Assembly (NCBI GenBank): GCA_035506535.1 | Contig: DATJPE010000030.1 | Location: 1-64,000, forward strand | DNA from: Actinomycetes bacterium | Lineage (GTDB): Bacteria; Actinomycetota; Actinomycetes; DATJPE01 | Length of the DNA: 64,000 nt | Reading direction: 5' to 3' | Part shown: in pieces, positions 59,680 to 64,000 of the stretch | Layout: every line of letters starts with the position of its first letter | Position numbering within the stretch: position 1 is the stretch's first letter | Translations under genes and position numbers: made by a program | Notes under the pieces: generated by a model | The model's database searches: none | Seen by the model: only the letters and a program-made list of their open reading frames with translations | Told to the model about the DNA's origin: nothing

Positions 59680-62181
<2,502 letters not shown>

Positions 62182-62184
62182 ACC

Positions 62185-62231
62185 AGACGCGGACACCCCC
62201 CTTCCGATCCGGGAGGGGGGTGTCCGCGTCT
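62185..62231 (+). terminator. Strong hairpin terminator of clpC
   Basis: Seventeen-base arms (62185-62201 and 62215-62231; arm 1 begins AGACGCGGACACCCCCC) pair perfectly around a 13-base loop, starting three bases after the clpC stop. There is no T-tract. Confidence 0.8.
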
Positions 62232-62277
62232 GACGGGTGAGAGGGTGCGTGTGCCGTCGGAACGTGTCTGTCCGACC

Positions 62278-62499
62278 TCAGACATGCGGCGGTGCAGTCC
62301 GCAGCCGGATCTCGTCGCCGTCGGGATCGGTCAGGACCACGACCCCGACGTCGCTCCAGCTCGTCCGCCTGGCACCGACCGAGACGAAGCGGTGGACCTC
62401 AGCGTCAGGATCATCGTCCGCGACCAGCTCGAACCACTGGCGGGGAGTCCGCGGCCGGCGAGGAAGCTGTTCCCCGCCGCCGGAGAAGTCTTCAACGCG
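62278..62499 (-). pseudogene. VOC/glyoxalase-fold gene remnant (C-terminal part only)
   Basis: The minus strand encodes about 73 residues ending in a stop at 62278-62280: RQWFELVADDDPDAEVHRF, then VSVGARRTSWSDVGVVVLTD and PDGDEIRLRTAPPHV. This is the C-terminal half of a VOC-superfamily domain (the DP-x-G-x-E strand is clear). A TAG stop at 62500-62502 closes the frame upstream, no start codon is present, and the N-terminal half is missing, so the gene looks truncated. Confidence 0.55.
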
Positions 62500-62558
62500 C
62501 TACCGCGGGAACTGCTGACTCGACCGTGGGAGCATCACATAGGCGCGGGGCCCTCGGG

Positions 62559-62960
62559 TCAGCGGTCCGCGGGGCAGTTGTCCCCGTCAGAGCCCGAGGC
62601 GACTTGTCCTGCAGCGACGCTGCCAGACAGCATCCGCTTGCCGTTGACGACGATGGAGAAGGGACCTGGGGCGACGTCCACGGCCACCCGCATCGGCACC
62701 ATGATGTCCGGGGCGCCGAGAACCTCCGTCCCTCGCCTGAACTCGACGTGCACCTCTTGACCCGTCTTGAACTCGGAACTGACACCCACGCAGTAGGAGA
62801 TCTCGCCCAGACGACCACTGACGTCCGGGGATGCGACCGCCGACGAGACGATCGGACTCGGAGTCCCGCTTGTCGAGGTGGAGGAGCAGGCGCTGACCAC
62901 CGGGAGAACGAGCAACGACGTAACCAGGAGCGCGCCAGGTCTGCGCCCATGTACCCCCAT
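62559..62960 (-). CDS. Putative lipoprotein of unknown function
   Basis: The 133-aa product begins with a signal peptide (GALLVTSLLVLPVVSAC) whose last residues form a lipobox with Cys25 as the lipidated residue, then a Ser/Thr/Pro spacer. The mature part is beta-rich (EISYCVGVSSEF, VHVEFRRGTEV, VAVDVAPGPFSIVVNGKRML) and holds two further cysteines. I recognise no family. ATG 62960 places the lipobox normally; the longer frame to 63059 adds a basic stretch that would spoil the signal peptide. It is followed on the same strand by the VOC remnant. Confidence 0.72.
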   Translation of the reverse strand: MGVHGRRPGALLVTSLLVLPVVSACSSTSTSGTPSPIVSSAVASPDVSGRLGEISYCVGVSSEFKTGQEVHVEFRRGTEVLGAPDIMVPMRVAVDVAPGPFSIVVNGKRMLSGSVAAGQVASGSDGDNCPADR

Positions 62961-63125
62961 GGCGCGATTGTGCTGCCTACGAAGCACCCCAGGGCGAGAA
63001 CCGCCGAACCGGCGCCGGGTCACCCCCCTCGACCGCGAGTCAGAATGTCGGCTTCTCACTCACTGACGCGATACCGAACGGCATTCCTGAGGGGACGGGG
63101 CCGGTCCGCCGCGGCTGAGGCGGCG

Positions 63126-63998
63126 TCACGCCGGCAGGGCGTACCGCCCGTCGTCGAGGGCGACGACAAGCCCGTCGGCCACCAGCCCGTCGAGCGAGCG
63201 CTTGAGCTGGAGGGCGTCCGAGGCTGCGGCACGCAGCGTCCGGGCGGACACCGGCCCCGACGCGTCGCGCAGCAGCGCGAGCAGCCGCCCTCGAACCTGC
63301 CGGTCGGTCCCGTCGTAGGTCTGCGCGCGACGGGCCGGCCCCGCGGGGGATCCGGCCGCCCGCCACGCGCAGGCGTCGAGGAGGGGGCAGCATCCGCACA
63401 GGGGGTTTCGGGCGCGGCAGACCAGTGCGCCCAGCTCCATGACGGCCACCGACCAGGTCGCCGCGACCTCCGGGTCCTCGGGCAGCAGCGCCTCGGCCCG
63501 CTTCCGTTCCACAGCGCTGGGCCCGGACCCCGGCGGGGACTCGCGGCCCCCGAGCACTCGCTCCAGGACCCGGCGGACGTTGGTGTCCAGGACCACCTCC
63601 CGCCGTCGGAACGCGAACGCGGCGACGGCCGCCGCGGTGTAGTCACCGACCCCGGGGAGGCGGCGCAGCTCGGCGGTCGTGGTGGGCAGGTCGCCGCGGT
63701 GCTCTGCGACGCACTCCCGAGCGGCCGCGTGCAGCCGGATCGCCCGCCTCGGGTACCCGAGGCGGCCCCAGGCCCGGATCGCCTCGCCGGCGGGTTCGAC
63801 GGCCAGCGCGGCCGGAGTGGGCCATCGGCGTACCCACGCTCCCCACACTGGCTCCACCCGCGCGACGGGGGTCTGCTGGAGCATCACCTCGGACACGAGG
63901 ACGCCCCAGGGGGTCGTGTCGGGCCGTCGCCAGGGCAGGTCCCGCCGCTGCGAGGCGTAGAAGGCCAGCACCGGCTCCAGCAGCGTGTCCCCACCCAT
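63126..63998 (-). CDS. mutY: Adenine DNA glycosylase MutY
   Basis: The 290-aa enzyme removes adenine opposite 8-oxoguanine. It has the HhH-GPD fold with Glu37 (SEVMLQQTPVARV) and Asp138 (LDTNVRRVL) at the E. coli catalytic numbers, LPGVGDYTAAAVAAFAF as the helix-hairpin-helix, and a [4Fe-4S] site C194-x6-C201-x2-C204-x5-C210. The C-terminal NUDIX-like 8-oxoG-reading domain of E. coli MutY is largely absent, as in many actinobacterial forms. The ATG is two bases from the window edge; an upstream start cannot be excluded. Confidence 0.92.
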   Translation of the reverse strand: MGGDTLLEPVLAFYASQRRDLPWRRPDTTPWGVLVSEVMLQQTPVARVEPVWGAWVRRWPTPAALAVEPAGEAIRAWGRLGYPRRAIRLHAAARECVAEHRGDLPTTTAELRRLPGVGDYTAAAVAAFAFRRREVVLDTNVRRVLERVLGGRESPPGSGPSAVERKRAEALLPEDPEVAATWSVAVMELGALVCRARNPLCGCCPLLDACAWRAAGSPAGPARRAQTYDGTDRQVRGRLLALLRDASGPVSARTLRAAASDALQLKRSLDGLVADGLVVALDDGRYALPA

Positions 63999-64000
63999 CT

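Noticed and set aside
62245-62760. A plus-strand open frame of 171 codons after clpC.
   Set aside because: It runs antisense to the VOC remnant and to the lipoprotein gene, begins at the clpC terminator and has no recognisable domain.

Overview
The window is chromosomal DNA from a very GC-rich actinobacterium. The evidence is Lsr2, a ClpC chaperone, DUF3180 and DUF2342 proteins, a mycobacterial-type (Rv2747-like) glutamate N-acetyltransferase, GTG starts, and the actinobacterial order tilS-hpt-ftsH-folE-folP-folB-folK followed further on by panC-nadB-nadC-coaX-lysS-lsr2-clpC. I cannot resolve the genus. No rRNA, tRNA, CRISPR array, insertion sequence or phage gene was seen. Genes are packed tightly, and GTGA, ATGA or TGATG stop/start overlaps are very common.

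Region 1 (1-14940) is a hydrogen-oxidation island. The minus-strand operon runs DUF1641 protein, small and large subunits of a cytoplasmic group 1h (actinobacterial, high-affinity type) [NiFe]-hydrogenase, a maturation protease with an extra C-terminal domain, a 71-aa unknown, a TPR protein, a Rieske protein, a six-bladed NHL propeller, hypF, hypC and hypD, which leaves the window. Divergently lie an AraC-family regulator, hypA and hypB. A plus-strand group of small actinobacterial proteins follows: a DUF6325-like protein, a 60-aa peptide, a protein with 28-residue repeats, and an RDD membrane protein.

Region 2 (15000-22913) is an amino-sugar or disaccharide utilisation operon: a ROK repressor, an ABC binding protein with two permeases and no ATPase, a GH4 glycosidase, an N-acetylglucosamine-kinase-like enzyme and a SIS-domain isomerase/deaminase. 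A clear promoter with an overlapping ROK-type operator stands in front of it.

Region 3 (22946-37000) holds a PPK2 polyphosphate kinase, pyruvate phosphate dikinase, the HrpA helicase, an AGE-family sugar isomerase divergent from a GH38 alpha-mannosidase, an NlpC/P60 cell-wall hydrolase and inorganic pyrophosphatase.

Region 4 (37055-48750) holds a DacB-type PBP, a DUF2342 metalloprotease, tilS, hpt, ftsH, the folate operon, DUF3180, a membrane protein and a secreted TAP-type alpha/beta hydrolase. A striking 55-bp imperfect palindrome lies before the DUF2342 gene.

Region 5 (48829-58827) starts with a stand-alone NuoD-like protein translationally coupled to a MidA/NDUFAF7-type methyltransferase. 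The divergent cofactor operon DUF2520-panC-nadB-nadC-coaX follows, then a DHFR-like reductase, lysS and argA. Region 6 (58962-64000) holds lsr2, a tandem-repeat block, clpC with a strong hairpin, a VOC-gene remnant, a lipoprotein and mutY.

The most promising leads are the NuoD/MidA pair, the uncharacterised accessory block of the hydrogenase operon, the amino-sugar operon whose GH4/kinase chemistry is unsettled, and the non-coding repeats at 38539-38593 and 59348-59495. Several genes also have a TANNNT box 6-9 nt before the start codon, which suggests leaderless transcripts.
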